33,277 nt of DNA, taken from NCBI RefSeq assembly GCF_000341025.1, contig NZ_ANBF01000121.1, positions 1-33,277 on the forward strand, given 5' to 3'. The notes under the pieces are model-generated. The model saw only the letters and a list, made by a program, of their open reading frames with translations, did no database searches and was not told the DNA's origin. The stretch comes from Nocardiopsis salina YIM 90010 (GTDB taxonomy: Bacteria > Actinomycetota > Actinomycetes > Streptosporangiales > Streptosporangiaceae). Numbering within the stretch: position 1 is the stretch's first letter; every line of letters begins with the position of its first letter. Shown here one piece after another: positions 19,677 to 27,349 of this stretch. The translations under genes were made by a program, and so were the position numbers.

Positions 19677-20455
19677 ACCGGTCCCCTTTCCGTCGTCCCC
19701 GCCCTGTGGAGGACCCGCTCGTGCGGCTGGTCGGCTTCCATCACGCCGGAGGCTCCTGTGCCACGTATCTGCCCTTGGTCGAGGAGTTGCCCAGCGGATG
19801 GGACCTGCTGCTGTACGATCTACCTGGGCGGGGTAAAAATTACACGCATGCGCCTTCGCTGTCCTGGGAAAGCCTAGTGCGGACGTTGGTGGAGCACCTG
19901 CGTCCTTGGACGGACGCGCCCGTGGGGTTGTTCGGACACAGTATGGGTGCCTTGGTCGCCGCCGAGGTAGGGCGAGCGTTGTGCGCAGCCGGTTTGCCAC
20001 CGGTGTGGATCGGGGTGTCGGGAAGTTCCGCCCCAGGGGTGCGGGTGGCCCGTTCGCAACAACTCCACCAGTTGGACGACACCGCCCTTTTGCGCGAGGT
20101 GGCTTTGATGGGCGGTCTACCGGACCGGTGGAGCGAATTCCCCGAACTGGAATGTATGTTTCTCGGTCTCGTGCGTCAGGACTTGGAGCTTGTGCGGGCG
20201 CACCAGTGGTTCGAACCCCCAGGTTCCATCACTTGCCCGATGGCCGCGCTGGCGGGCACCCAGGACCTGTGGGCACCCCCGGAGTCGATGAGGGCCTGGA
20301 GTGATCAGACAACCGATGCATTCCGCTTGCTCGAGTTCTCTGGTGGGCATTTCTACTTCACGGGGGAAAATCTTCCAGATTTTGCGGGAGTCATTTTCAG
20401 TGAGTTGGTGGGGAATATCGAGGGTTCCGCGCTAGAGGGGCTCGACGGGGTGTAG
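19673..20455 (+). CDS. type II (stand-alone) thioesterase
   Basis: 260 residues, typical of external thioesterases of PKS/NRPS pathways (GrsT/TycF type, alpha/beta hydrolase fold). It has nucleophile elbow GHSMG with Ser90, acid Asp198 in GTQDLWAPP and His226 in GGHFYF, a full catalytic triad. These enzymes clear misprimed or stalled acyl groups from carrier proteins and seldom release the final product. It starts inside the stop codon of the second PKS (ATGA), implying translational coupling. With an AT-less module in the line, an editing enzyme may matter more than usual (inference). The last 120 bases of the gene are more AT-rich than the PKS genes. Confidence 0.93.
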   Translation: MNRSPFRRPRPVEDPLVRLVGFHHAGGSCATYLPLVEELPSGWDLLLYDLPGRGKNYTHAPSLSWESLVRTLVEHLRPWTDAPVGLFGHSMGALVAAEVGRALCAAGLPPVWIGVSGSSAPGVRVARSQQLHQLDDTALLREVALMGGLPDRWSEFPELECMFLGLVRQDLELVRAHQWFEPPGSITCPMAALAGTQDLWAPPESMRAWSDQTTDAFRLLEFSGGHFYFTGENLPDFAGVIFSELVGNIEGSALEGLDGV

Positions 20456-20501
20456 AATAGAAGCGGAGTTTCCTGGATGAGTAATGATGTGGGGAGTGGA
20501 C

Positions 20502-21074
20502 GTGGCAACCTGGAAGGTTTTGGGGATATGCGGGAGCCTTCGTCAGAAATCCTACAATTCTGGACTTCTGCGCCTTGCCGGAAGGAGTAGTCCAGGTATC
20601 TGCGTCGTTGGCGACGAACTGGTTGGTCGGCTTCCTTTGTTCAATCCCGACCTCGACGATGGCGAGGACCTTCCGGCTGCCGCCGCCGAGTTCCGGTCCT
20701 GCGCAGATGAGTCCGAAGGGGTGATCATCGTCAGTCCCGAGTACGCGCACGGGCCGTCAGGAGTGACCAAGAATGCCATGGATTGGTTGATTGGCTCAGG
20801 AGGGCTCGCTGGCAAACCCACCCTCCTCATGAGCGCATCACCAGGGCAGGCAGGTGGTATGCGCGGACATCTGGCACTTATTCCCACACTCACCCTCATG
20901 GGGAGTATCCTCGTCGACTCGGTGACGGTGTCGGGCGCTCCCGCTCGTGCCGACGCTCAGGGGGATTTCTATGACCCGACTGTGCTCGAGAGGGTTCGGC
21001 TGTCCATGGAGGAGTTGACCACCGCTTTGTCCTACTCTCATCAAAAGAAGGAGAAGAGCCTCCTGTCCGATTGA
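20502..21074 (+). CDS. NAD(P)H-dependent FMN reductase (flavodoxin-fold)
   Basis: The GTG at 20502 has GGGGAG five bases upstream and gives a 190-residue protein beginning at the first beta strand (ATWKVLGICGSLR). An ATG at 20484 would add six residues but has a poor ribosome-binding site. It shows the FMN-phosphate loop GSLRQKSYN and the flavin-ring segment SPEYAHGPSGVTKNAMDWL of the SsuE/ChrR/ArsH-like NADPH:FMN reductase family. It probably supplies reduced flavin or reduces a quinone-like substrate. It lies about 46 bases behind the thioesterase on the same strand and looks like the last gene of the operon. Its codons are more AT-rich than those of the PKS genes, suggesting a different origin. 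No flavin-dependent partner enzyme is visible in the cluster. Confidence 0.85.
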   Translation: MATWKVLGICGSLRQKSYNSGLLRLAGRSSPGICVVGDELVGRLPLFNPDLDDGEDLPAAAAEFRSCADESEGVIIVSPEYAHGPSGVTKNAMDWLIGSGGLAGKPTLLMSASPGQAGGMRGHLALIPTLTLMGSILVDSVTVSGAPARADAQGDFYDPTVLERVRLSMEELTTALSYSHQKKEKSLLSD

Positions 21075-21200
21075 GAGATAATCGCAATGTCCCAGTTCTA
21101 CAGTCGCGCTTCCGTTTTGTTCTGACCTATGTTGTTCAGGATGACTTGAACGGATTTTAGTACGCTGATCTGTCCTGTGCCGGGTGTGATGGAGGCTCCC

Positions 21201-21725
<525 letters not shown>

Positions 21726-21913
21726 TGCTCAAGCCCGTGGGTCGCGATGTTCGCTTTGGGGCCCCCCTTTTGTGAGCTCGTCATCGGAGAGCACTGGCCC
21801 TGGGAGCCTCGAAGCCGGAACCGGAGGCTTGCAGAGCGAGGTCCACAGCGAGATGGAGACAGCGGCGAGGCAGCGGAGCACACGCGGAGCCGAACCAAGG
21901 CTCCGGACACACG
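21726..21913. other. non-coding stretch between transposase remnant and terminator
   Basis: No supported gene. It contains a 7-bp hairpin, CGGAGCC at 21885-21891 and GGCTCCG at 21899-21905, and an imperfect inverted repeat around 21809-21845. It may include the end of the decayed insertion sequence. Confidence 0.4.
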
Positions 21914-21961
21914 AAAACCCCGGGTCTGAATCGGTAGAAACCCGTTCTGACCTGGGGTTTT
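21914..21961 (-). terminator. hairpin terminator downstream of tRNA-Lys
   Basis: AAAACCCCGGGTC at 21914-21926 pairs with GACCTGGGGTTTT at 21949-21961: a 13-bp stem with one G-T pair, ending in A/T runs on both sides. It starts 4 bases beyond the tRNA 3' end and could stop transcription from either side, separating the cluster end from the tRNA. Confidence 0.75.
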
Positions 21962-21964
21962 GTT

Positions 21965-22040
21965 TGGTAGGGCCCCGGGGGATCGAACCCCGAACCCGCG
22001 GATTAAAAGTCCGCTGCTCTGCCGATTGAGCTAAGGCCCC
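21965..22040 (-). tRNA. tRNA-Lys (anticodon UUU)
   Basis: The minus strand folds as a full cloverleaf: acceptor GGGGCCT, D arm GCTC/GAGC, anticodon arm GCGGA-CTTTTAA-TCCGC with anticodon TTT, T arm CGGGG-TTCGATC-CCCCG, 3' acceptor strand GGGCCCT (G-T pairs at both ends), discriminator A and an encoded CCA at 21965-21967. Without CCA it spans 21968-22040. Its 3' end points at the biosynthetic cluster, the orientation seen when islands integrate into tRNA 3' ends. Confidence 0.95.
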
Positions 22041-22153
22041 GTGCCGACGGTGCACGACGAACGGGGCCGTCGTGTGTCAGCCGGGACAACTCTACCCCAG
22101 CGCCACACCGTCTGCTGAGCCCCCGACCGGGAACAGCGGGGTGACTCCGCCGT

Positions 22154-23245
22154 TCATGCCCGGCCCTCCTGTTCGAGGGCCTCCGTGACGGCGGCGACTG
22201 CGCTCTTGGCGGTGCGTCCGGCGCCGATGATCGTGGCGGAGGCGAAACCGGTCCAGTCCCCGTAGCCGACCAGGGACAGCCGAGGTTCGTGCACCGCACG
22301 GTTGTCCGCCCCGACCGGGATCCGCCCGTTCCCGTCGGCGACCCCGAGCGGAGCGAGGTGGCCGAGCGCGGGGCGGAACCCGGTGCACCACAACACTGCG
22401 TCGACCTCCAGGGTGCTCCCGTCGGGCCACGCCACCCCGCCGGGGGTGAGGCGTTCGATCATCGGCTCGGCCTTGAGTGCTCCCCGATCGCGCGCCTCAC
22501 GCACACTCGGCACCACGACGATGTCGCCGAGGTCGCCCACGCGGGGGCTGTCCTCGCCGCGACCGCGTCGGGTCGCCAGGTCGAACAGGGCGCGGGCGTC
22601 CACGTCGTCGGGCATGAGGCGTGGAGGGCGCGCGGCGACCCAGGTGGTCTCGGCGACCAGTGAGAGCTCGGCGATGATCTGCGCGGCGGAGTTGCCGCCG
22701 CCGACCACCACGACCCTCTGGCCGGCGAAGTCGTCCGGACCCCGGTAGTCGACCGTGTGCAACTCCTGCCCCGTGAAGGACCGTCGCCCCGGTGCGTGCG
22801 GCAGGTGCGGCGCGGACCAATTGCCGGTCGCGCTGACCACGTGCCGGGCCCGCCAGGTACCCCGGTCGGTCACCACCCGCAGGCGCCCTCCGGGGCGCTC
22901 GGTCTCCCGTTCGACGCGTTCCACGGCGACCGGCCGGTGCACGGGGAGCCGGTACCGGCGCTCGTACTCGGTCAGGTACCACACGACGTGCTGCGCGCTC
23001 GGGTACTCGTGGCCCTCCTCGGGCGGCATCCACCACCCCGGGAGCATGCTGTGCCCGGCGGGGGAGAACAGACGGAGGGAGCTCCAGTATTCGGTCCAGG
23101 CCCCGCCGGGGGTGCCGCGGTCGTCGAGGACCACGAAGTCGGCGCCGGCCCGCCGCAGGAAGTACCCCGTGGCGAGGCCGGCCTGTCCGCCGCCCACGAC
23201 CGCCACGTCGACGTCGGTGACCGCCTCGTGCCCGCCGGTGCCCAT
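22154..23245 (-). CDS. flavin-containing monooxygenase / CzcO-ArsO-like NAD(P)/FAD oxidoreductase
   Basis: 363 residues from an ATG preceded by GGAGGAG. It has an FAD-binding Rossmann motif VVGGGQAG (16-23), the flavin monooxygenase fingerprint FxGxxxHxxxY (Phe157 to Tyr167) and a second NADPH-binding motif VVVVGGGNSAAQ (178-189), in the usual order for class B monooxygenases, at the short length of CzcO/ArsO-type proteins. It probably oxidises a small soft nucleophile or carbonyl substrate; the substrate is unknown. It lies 92 bases downstream of the CPTC membrane protein on the same strand and probably shares its promoter. The frame stays open upstream to 23917, but that extension runs through the neighbouring gene region without homology and is not used. 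Confidence 0.88.
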   Translation of the reverse strand: MGTGGHEAVTDVDVAVVGGGQAGLATGYFLRRAGADFVVLDDRGTPGGAWTEYWSSLRLFSPAGHSMLPGWWMPPEEGHEYPSAQHVVWYLTEYERRYRLPVHRPVAVERVERETERPGGRLRVVTDRGTWRARHVVSATGNWSAPHLPHAPGRRSFTGQELHTVDYRGPDDFAGQRVVVVGGGNSAAQIIAELSLVAETTWVAARPPRLMPDDVDARALFDLATRRGRGEDSPRVGDLGDIVVVPSVREARDRGALKAEPMIERLTPGGVAWPDGSTLEVDAVLWCTGFRPALGHLAPLGVADGNGRIPVGADNRAVHEPRLSLVGYGDWTGFASATIIGAGRTAKSAVAAVTEALEQEGRA

Positions 23246-23337
23246 GTGTTCTCCTCCGCCCTCGGTCCGTCCCCCGTCGCAACGCAGGGGCCTCCCGCGT
23301 GCTTCCCCGGGGGCTGCCCCAAGTGGGGAAGGCTTCG

Positions 23338-23814
23338 TCAGGCCGCAGGGGCGGCGCCGACGCGGCATCCGGCTGCGGCGCGCAGCCGGGCGCGCAGGGC
23401 CAGGGCCAGGAGTGCGAGGCCGGCGACGGCGAGCAGGGGCTGCGCGGGAGCGAACCAGTTCAGCGCGCCGGAGGTCCCCAGGGCCATCAGCACGAGGGTG
23501 TTGCAGGTGGGGCAGCCGATCGCGAACCAGGTGAGCAGGCCCCCGGCCAGGCTCCGGCGCGGTGTCGAGCGGTCCTCGTCCGCCTCCGTGCCCTGCTGGT
23601 CCCGATTGCCGCCGTGCGGGCGGGTGTAGGTGGCGAGCAGCAGGCCGCAGAGCACAGCCGTGGCCACCCACACCGGGTAGGTCCACCAGGCCGCCTCGAT
23701 CTCCCGGACGAACAGTTCGTTCGGCAGGAGCACCGACGGGATCCCCAGCAGGGCCAGGGCCCCGACCGCCCCCAGTGCGGCGGCCGTCCATTGCCGCGCA
23801 GTCCACAGTCGCAT
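23338..23814 (-). CDS. small four-helix membrane protein with CPTC motif
   Basis: 158 residues, about four hydrophobic helices (roughly 12-32, 45-63, 92-112 and 122-142), with a charged loop at 64-88 between helices 2 and 3. The sequence WFAIGCPTCNTLVLMAL places a CxxC pair (Cys101/Cys104) within or beside the third helix. I do not recognise a named family. The CxxC and the divergent DsbA-like/CcdA-like genes suggest a thiol-disulfide or metal-handling membrane role (inference). It is the first gene of the minus-strand arm and lies upstream of the flavin monooxygenase. The ATG at 23814 is used. Confidence 0.8.
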   Translation of the reverse strand: MRLWTARQWTAAALGAVGALALLGIPSVLLPNELFVREIEAAWWTYPVWVATAVLCGLLLATYTRPHGGNRDQQGTEADEDRSTPRRSLAGGLLTWFAIGCPTCNTLVLMALGTSGALNWFAPAQPLLAVAGLALLALALRARLRAAAGCRVGAAPAA

Positions 23815-23883
23815 TGTCGTCCGGTCCTCTCTCCGTGTCGCCCGACCCGGCCACCCGTGTGTTCCGGTGCCCGTGACTCATTC

Positions 23884-23921
23884 TTCTATGTAGCATAGAG
23901 CCTGTTCTATCGAACATAGAA
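23884..23921. promoter_or_regulatory. tandem operator-like dyads in divergent promoter region
   Basis: Two adjacent palindromes with related half-sites: TCTATG-TAG-CATAGA (23885-23899) and TTCTAT-CGAAC-ATAGAA (23905-23921). Their centres are 21 bp apart, two helical turns. The outer arms TTCTATGT and ACATAGAA also match. The DNA is AT-rich in a GC-rich background and lies between the divergent CPTC protein and DsbA-like genes, as expected for a dimeric repressor controlling both. No regulator gene is adjacent. Confidence 0.65.
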
Positions 23922-23958
23922 TAAGTCCGACCGGAGTCCAGAGCGGAAGGTCCCGCAC

Positions 23959-24714
23959 ATGCCGCAGTTCAAGACACAGGGCGCGCCCCGGAACCCGGGA
24001 GCCCTGTGGCCCCTGTTGGCGAGCGCGGTGCTCGTCGTGGTCGTGGTCATCGGCCTGGCTGCGTGGGCCGCCGACCGGGACCACACCACCGGGAACGGCG
24101 CCTCCGGCAGCACCGCCGCCGGTGAGCAGGGCGCCGACGAGCAGACACGCGAGCTCGGTGAGACGCTCGCCCGCCGCGACGGGGAGGACCCGGCCGCGCT
24201 CGGGGACGAGGACGCGCCGGTCGTGCTCATCGGCTACTCCGACTACCAGTGCCCGTACTGCGCCACCTGGGTCGAGGAGGTCCAACCCGAACTCGTCGAA
24301 CGCTACGTCGATTCGGGCGACCTGCGCATCGAGTGGCGCGAGTTCCCCTACATGGGCGAGAGTTCCCACCTGCTCGCCGTCGGTGCCCACGCCGCGGGGG
24401 AACAGGGCGCCTACTGGGACTACCACGACGCGGTCTACGGCGACCAGGAGACCTACAAGGACCAGGACACCGACACCCTCACCGGCCAGCTGACGGGGGT
24501 CGCCGAGGAGCAGGGCCTGGACGCCGACCGCTTCGCCGACGACCTGGGTGACGAGGAACTCGCGACCGCCGTCGACGAGGACTTCTCCGAGGGGCAGCAG
24601 ATCGGTGTCAGCGGCACCCCGGCGTTCCTGATCAACGGTGCTCCCGTGTTCGGGGCCCAGCCGCTCGACGTCTTCACCGACACCATCGACGCCGCGTTGG
24701 CTGAGCAGGGCTGA
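23959..24714 (+). CDS. membrane-anchored DsbA-like thioredoxin-fold protein
   Basis: 251 residues: a short cytoplasmic lead, one membrane anchor at about 16-38, a low-complexity linker to about 75, then a DsbA-type (Thioredoxin_4) domain. The active site is CPYC (Cys98-Cys101) in SDYQCPYCATW, and the cis-proline loop is GTPAFLING with Pro221. It should act outside the membrane in disulfide formation, isomerisation or reduction of extracytoplasmic thiols. GGAAGG precedes the ATG. The CcdA-like gene follows three bases after its stop, so the pair is probably co-translated and CcdA would supply electrons to it (inference). Confidence 0.92.
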   Translation: MPQFKTQGAPRNPGALWPLLASAVLVVVVVIGLAAWAADRDHTTGNGASGSTAAGEQGADEQTRELGETLARRDGEDPAALGDEDAPVVLIGYSDYQCPYCATWVEEVQPELVERYVDSGDLRIEWREFPYMGESSHLLAVGAHAAGEQGAYWDYHDAVYGDQETYKDQDTDTLTGQLTGVAEEQGLDADRFADDLGDEELATAVDEDFSEGQQIGVSGTPAFLINGAPVFGAQPLDVFTDTIDAALAEQG

Positions 24715-24717
24715 CCC

Positions 24718-25578
24718 ATGGACATCGGATACCTCGCCGCACTGCTCGGCGGCCTCCTCGCCCTGCTCAGCCCCTGCAGCGCGCTCCTGCTGCCGTCCTT
24801 CTTCGCCTACGCGTTCCGGGACACCGTCGGCCTCCTCGGCCGCACCGCCGTGTTCTACGCGGGCATGTGCGCCACCCTCGTGCCCCTGGGTGCCGGGTCG
24901 GCGATGGTGAGCGGGTTCTTCTACGGCAACCGCGAGCTTCTCGTCACCGTCGCCGGGTCGCTGATCATCCTGCTCGGCCTCGCGCAGATCCTCGGACTGG
25001 GCGTGAACATCGGCCCCCTCGCCCGGCTCCAGGGGCGCCTGGCCGGGCGCACCGGGCCCCTGCCCGTGTTCGGCCTCGGCGCGGTCTACGGGCTCGCCGG
25101 GTTCTGCTCCGGCCCGATCCTGGGGGCCGTCCTGACCGTGGCCGCGACCGGCGGAACCGTGCGCGGCGGCCTGCTGCTGGCCTTCTATGCCCTGGGCATG
25201 GCGCTCCCGCTGTTCTTCCTCGCCCTGCTGTGGGACCGCTTCGAACTGGGCCGCCGCACCTGGCTGCGCGGACGAGCGTTCACCGTCGGCCCTCTGAACC
25301 TGCACACGACGTCCCTGGTCTCGGGGGGCTTGTTCGTGGTGATCGGGGTGCTGTTCCTGCTCTACGACGGCACCGCGAGCCTGCCGACCCTCGTGGGGTC
25401 GGGTGAGGAGATCGCCCACCAGCTGCAGCTCCAGCTCTCCCGGCTCGGCGGCGCGGCCGACCTCCTGCTCGTTGCCGCGGCTGCGCTGGTCCTGCTCGGT
25501 GTCGGGCTGTACCGCCTGCGCAGGGGGCGGGCTGCCGACGAGGCCCCCGCCGAAAGGGAGGGGGACCGCACTCCGTGA
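24718..25578 (+). CDS. CcdA/DsbD-like transmembrane electron transporter
   Basis: 286 residues with about six to seven hydrophobic helices. The paired redox cysteines of the CcdA/DsbD-beta family are visible: Cys20 in LLSPCSALLLPSF and Cys130 in GLAGFCSGPILGAVL, each in a Pro/Gly-rich kinked helix. This family carries electrons from cytoplasmic thioredoxin to extracytoplasmic thioredoxin-like proteins. A C-terminal helix and charged tail follow. It lies between the DsbA-like and lipoprotein genes; its stop overlaps the next GTG (GTGA). No cytochrome c maturation genes are near, so the partner is more likely the adjacent DsbA-like protein. Confidence 0.9.
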   Translation: MDIGYLAALLGGLLALLSPCSALLLPSFFAYAFRDTVGLLGRTAVFYAGMCATLVPLGAGSAMVSGFFYGNRELLVTVAGSLIILLGLAQILGLGVNIGPLARLQGRLAGRTGPLPVFGLGAVYGLAGFCSGPILGAVLTVAATGGTVRGGLLLAFYALGMALPLFFLALLWDRFELGRRTWLRGRAFTVGPLNLHTTSLVSGGLFVVIGVLFLLYDGTASLPTLVGSGEEIAHQLQLQLSRLGGAADLLLVAAAALVLLGVGLYRLRRGRAADEAPAEREGDRTP

Positions 25579-26831
25579 CCGCACACGCGCGCCCGGCGCG
25601 TGTCCGCATGCTCCGGGCGCTCGCCGCGGGTGCCGTCCTCGTCCAGATCTTGGCGGCCTGCTCCTCCCGCGAGCTCACCGCACCCGAGGACGCCGAACCC
25701 CGGGACGAGCCCCCGGCCCCGGCTACGCTCGAACCCGAGGCCGAACCGGCACCCACCCTGGAGGGGACTCCTCGGTGGGCGGCACCGTACTCGTCGCCGC
25801 CCGAACCGGCCGGGGACGGGTTCGTCGGTATGGCGATGCCCGAACGGGGCGGGGACCTCACCTTCCTCGGCGTCGACACCGACGGCAGGACCCGGTGGTC
25901 CACGACGCGCAACCCGAGCTGTACGGCGTTCGCGGTGACCGGGGGCGCCGACGGGCGCGACCTCGTGGTGCTCCTGGACAGCGACGCCGATCCGGACAGC
26001 GGGCTGCTGGCGACCAGGACCACGGCCGCTGCCTACGACCCGCTCGACGGATCGCTCGTGTGGGGCCCCACCGACGTCCCGGGGGACCTGGTCGGCCCCG
26101 GGTTGCTCCTGGCCGACGTCGAGGGGTCGGTGATGAGCACCTCCACAGGGCCCAAGGTGGCGCTGGACCCCGGCACCGGTGAGGTCGTCGCCGATGAGGA
26201 GGACGGCGGCACGGAACTCCTGCACGAGTACCGGGGGACGCTGCTCGCGGCGGACGGGGGCGACCTGAGGGCGACGGAGACCGGCAGCGGCGACGTGCTC
26301 TGGACCGCCGACGACCTCGAACCGCCAGAAGGTGCGGAGACCGAACCCGAGGCCGTCGGCCCCGGCCCGGCCCCAGGCAACGGCCAGTCGGCCGCGGTGG
26401 TGCTGGCCTGGGACGGCCCGGACGGGGAAACGGTCGCGCACACCGCCCACGATCTCCGGACGGGGGAGCGGCTGGCCTCGTTCGACGGGACGGAGGAACC
26501 GCGCGTCGTCGGGGACCGTGAGGGCAGAACCGTGGTCGGTGGGCCCCACCCGGACGCGGGCCGACTCCTCGTCGGTCTGCACAGCTCCCCGGCCGGGGAA
26601 CTGTGGCGGACCCGGTTGCCGGACGGCCCGGGGCTCGACGCGGTCGTCGGTGACCATGCCCAGCTCGGCGAGGGTGACGACACACTGCTCGTCGCCCTCG
26701 ACTCGGGCGCGACCGTCGGCGAAGGGCCCTGGGCGGTGCCCGTGGCAGCCGCCGAGGACGGGACGTCCCTGGTCCCGGTCGAATCGGACGGGCCCGGTGA
26801 CGCCTTCGCGGCCTACGGGCCCGGGCCGTGA
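25575..26831 (+). CDS. PQQ-like beta-propeller lipoprotein
   Basis: 418 residues from a GTG overlapping the CcdA-like stop; an ATG at 25608 would also give a complete signal peptide. The N-terminus has arginines, a hydrophobic stretch and lipobox LAAC with Cys29, followed by a Pro/Glu-rich linker. The rest has repeated short segments typical of PQQ-type beta propellers (DGSLVWGPTDVPG, TGSGDVLWTADDL, AGELWRTRLPDG). It is probably a lipid-anchored scaffold or sensor on the outer face of the membrane. Translational coupling to the DsbA/CcdA pair suggests a shared role, perhaps as a client or partner; its exact function is unknown. Confidence 0.82.
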   Translation: MTAHARPARVRMLRALAAGAVLVQILAACSSRELTAPEDAEPRDEPPAPATLEPEAEPAPTLEGTPRWAAPYSSPPEPAGDGFVGMAMPERGGDLTFLGVDTDGRTRWSTTRNPSCTAFAVTGGADGRDLVVLLDSDADPDSGLLATRTTAAAYDPLDGSLVWGPTDVPGDLVGPGLLLADVEGSVMSTSTGPKVALDPGTGEVVADEEDGGTELLHEYRGTLLAADGGDLRATETGSGDVLWTADDLEPPEGAETEPEAVGPGPAPGNGQSAAVVLAWDGPDGETVAHTAHDLRTGERLASFDGTEEPRVVGDREGRTVVGGPHPDAGRLLVGLHSSPAGELWRTRLPDGPGLDAVVGDHAQLGEGDDTLLVALDSGATVGEGPWAVPVAAAEDGTSLVPVESDGPGDAFAAYGPGP

Positions 26832-26845
26832 GCCGGGGGTGGACC

Positions 26846-26898
26846 GGCGCCCGAACAGGACCGTCGGCAGGGTCATCAGGGCCTGTTCGGTGGGCGCC
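26846..26898. repeat. inverted repeat downstream of lipoprotein gene
   Basis: GGCGCCCGAACAGG at 26846-26859 can pair with CCTGTTCG (26882-26889) plus GGCGCC (26893-26898), with a 3-base bulge and a 22-base loop. It starts 14 bases after the lipoprotein stop, so it may end that transcript. It also carries two copies of an octamer found again before blaI. Confidence 0.5.
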
Positions 26899-26914
26899 TT
26901 CCATCGTAATCGGC

Positions 26915-26928
26915 GTTCGCCGAACAGG
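26915..26928. promoter_or_regulatory. putative operator upstream of BlaI-type regulator
   Basis: GTTCG-C-CGAAC (26915-26925) is a perfect short palindrome followed by AGG, making a third copy of CGAACAGG (others at 26852-26859 and, inverted, 26882-26889). It lies 47-57 bases before the BlaI start, a likely autoregulatory site. This is positional inference; it does not match the classical staphylococcal BlaI box. Confidence 0.4.
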
Positions 26929-26971
26929 TCCTAGTGTGGAGTCGAACGGAGCGGACGAGAGCGTGGGGACG

Positions 26972-27349
26972 ATGGACGAACCTCTGCCGGGGCTGGGGCC
27001 GCTGGAAACGGCCGTCCTCGACCTGTTGTGGGCGGACGAGGAACCGATGAGCGTCCGAACGGTCGTGGACTCCCTCCCGGACCGCACCCCCGCCTACACC
27101 ACGATCTCCACGGTGCTGGAGAACCTGCGCCGCAAGGGGTGGGTGGAGCGCGACCGGGTGGGCCGACTGTGGTTCTACCGCCCCCTGCGCGACCGGCCCA
27201 CCTACGCCGCCGAGCGGATGTCGGGGGTGCTTGCCGACAGCGGCGACCCCCGCGCCACGCTCCTGCGGTTCGTCGACGACATGCCGGCCGACCAGGTGGA
27301 GGTCCTGCGCGACCTGCTCTCGGACGTGCCGCGCGAGGAGGAACCGTGA
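26972..27349 (+). CDS. BlaI/MecI-family transcriptional repressor
   Basis: 125 residues from ATG 26972 (GTG 26963 is an alternative). It has the winged-helix domain of penicillinase repressors: LGPLETAVLDLLWADEEPMSVRTVVDSL, then recognition helix segment TPAYTTISTVLENLRRKGWVERDRVGRLWFYRP, and a C-terminal dimerisation helix region. Such repressors are inactivated when a membrane metallopeptidase senses a signal and triggers their cleavage. The next gene encodes an M56 peptidase and overlaps it by GTGA, the usual pairing. Targets may include the adjacent redox genes (inference) or distant loci. Confidence 0.92.
   Translation: MDEPLPGLGPLETAVLDLLWADEEPMSVRTVVDSLPDRTPAYTTISTVLENLRRKGWVERDRVGRLWFYRPLRDRPTYAAERMSGVLADSGDPRATLLRFVDDMPADQVEVLRDLLSDVPREEEP

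Noticed and set aside
22154-23917. A 587-residue version of the flavin monooxygenase
   Set aside because: The extra N-terminal sequence overlaps the CPTC protein gene in another frame and lacks homology; the ATG at 23245 has a strong GGAGGAG site and starts right before the FAD motif.
26828-26971. N-terminal extension of the BlaI regulator to 26828
   Set aside because: The extension runs through the inverted repeats and has no winged-helix homology; ATG 26972 gives the normal family length.
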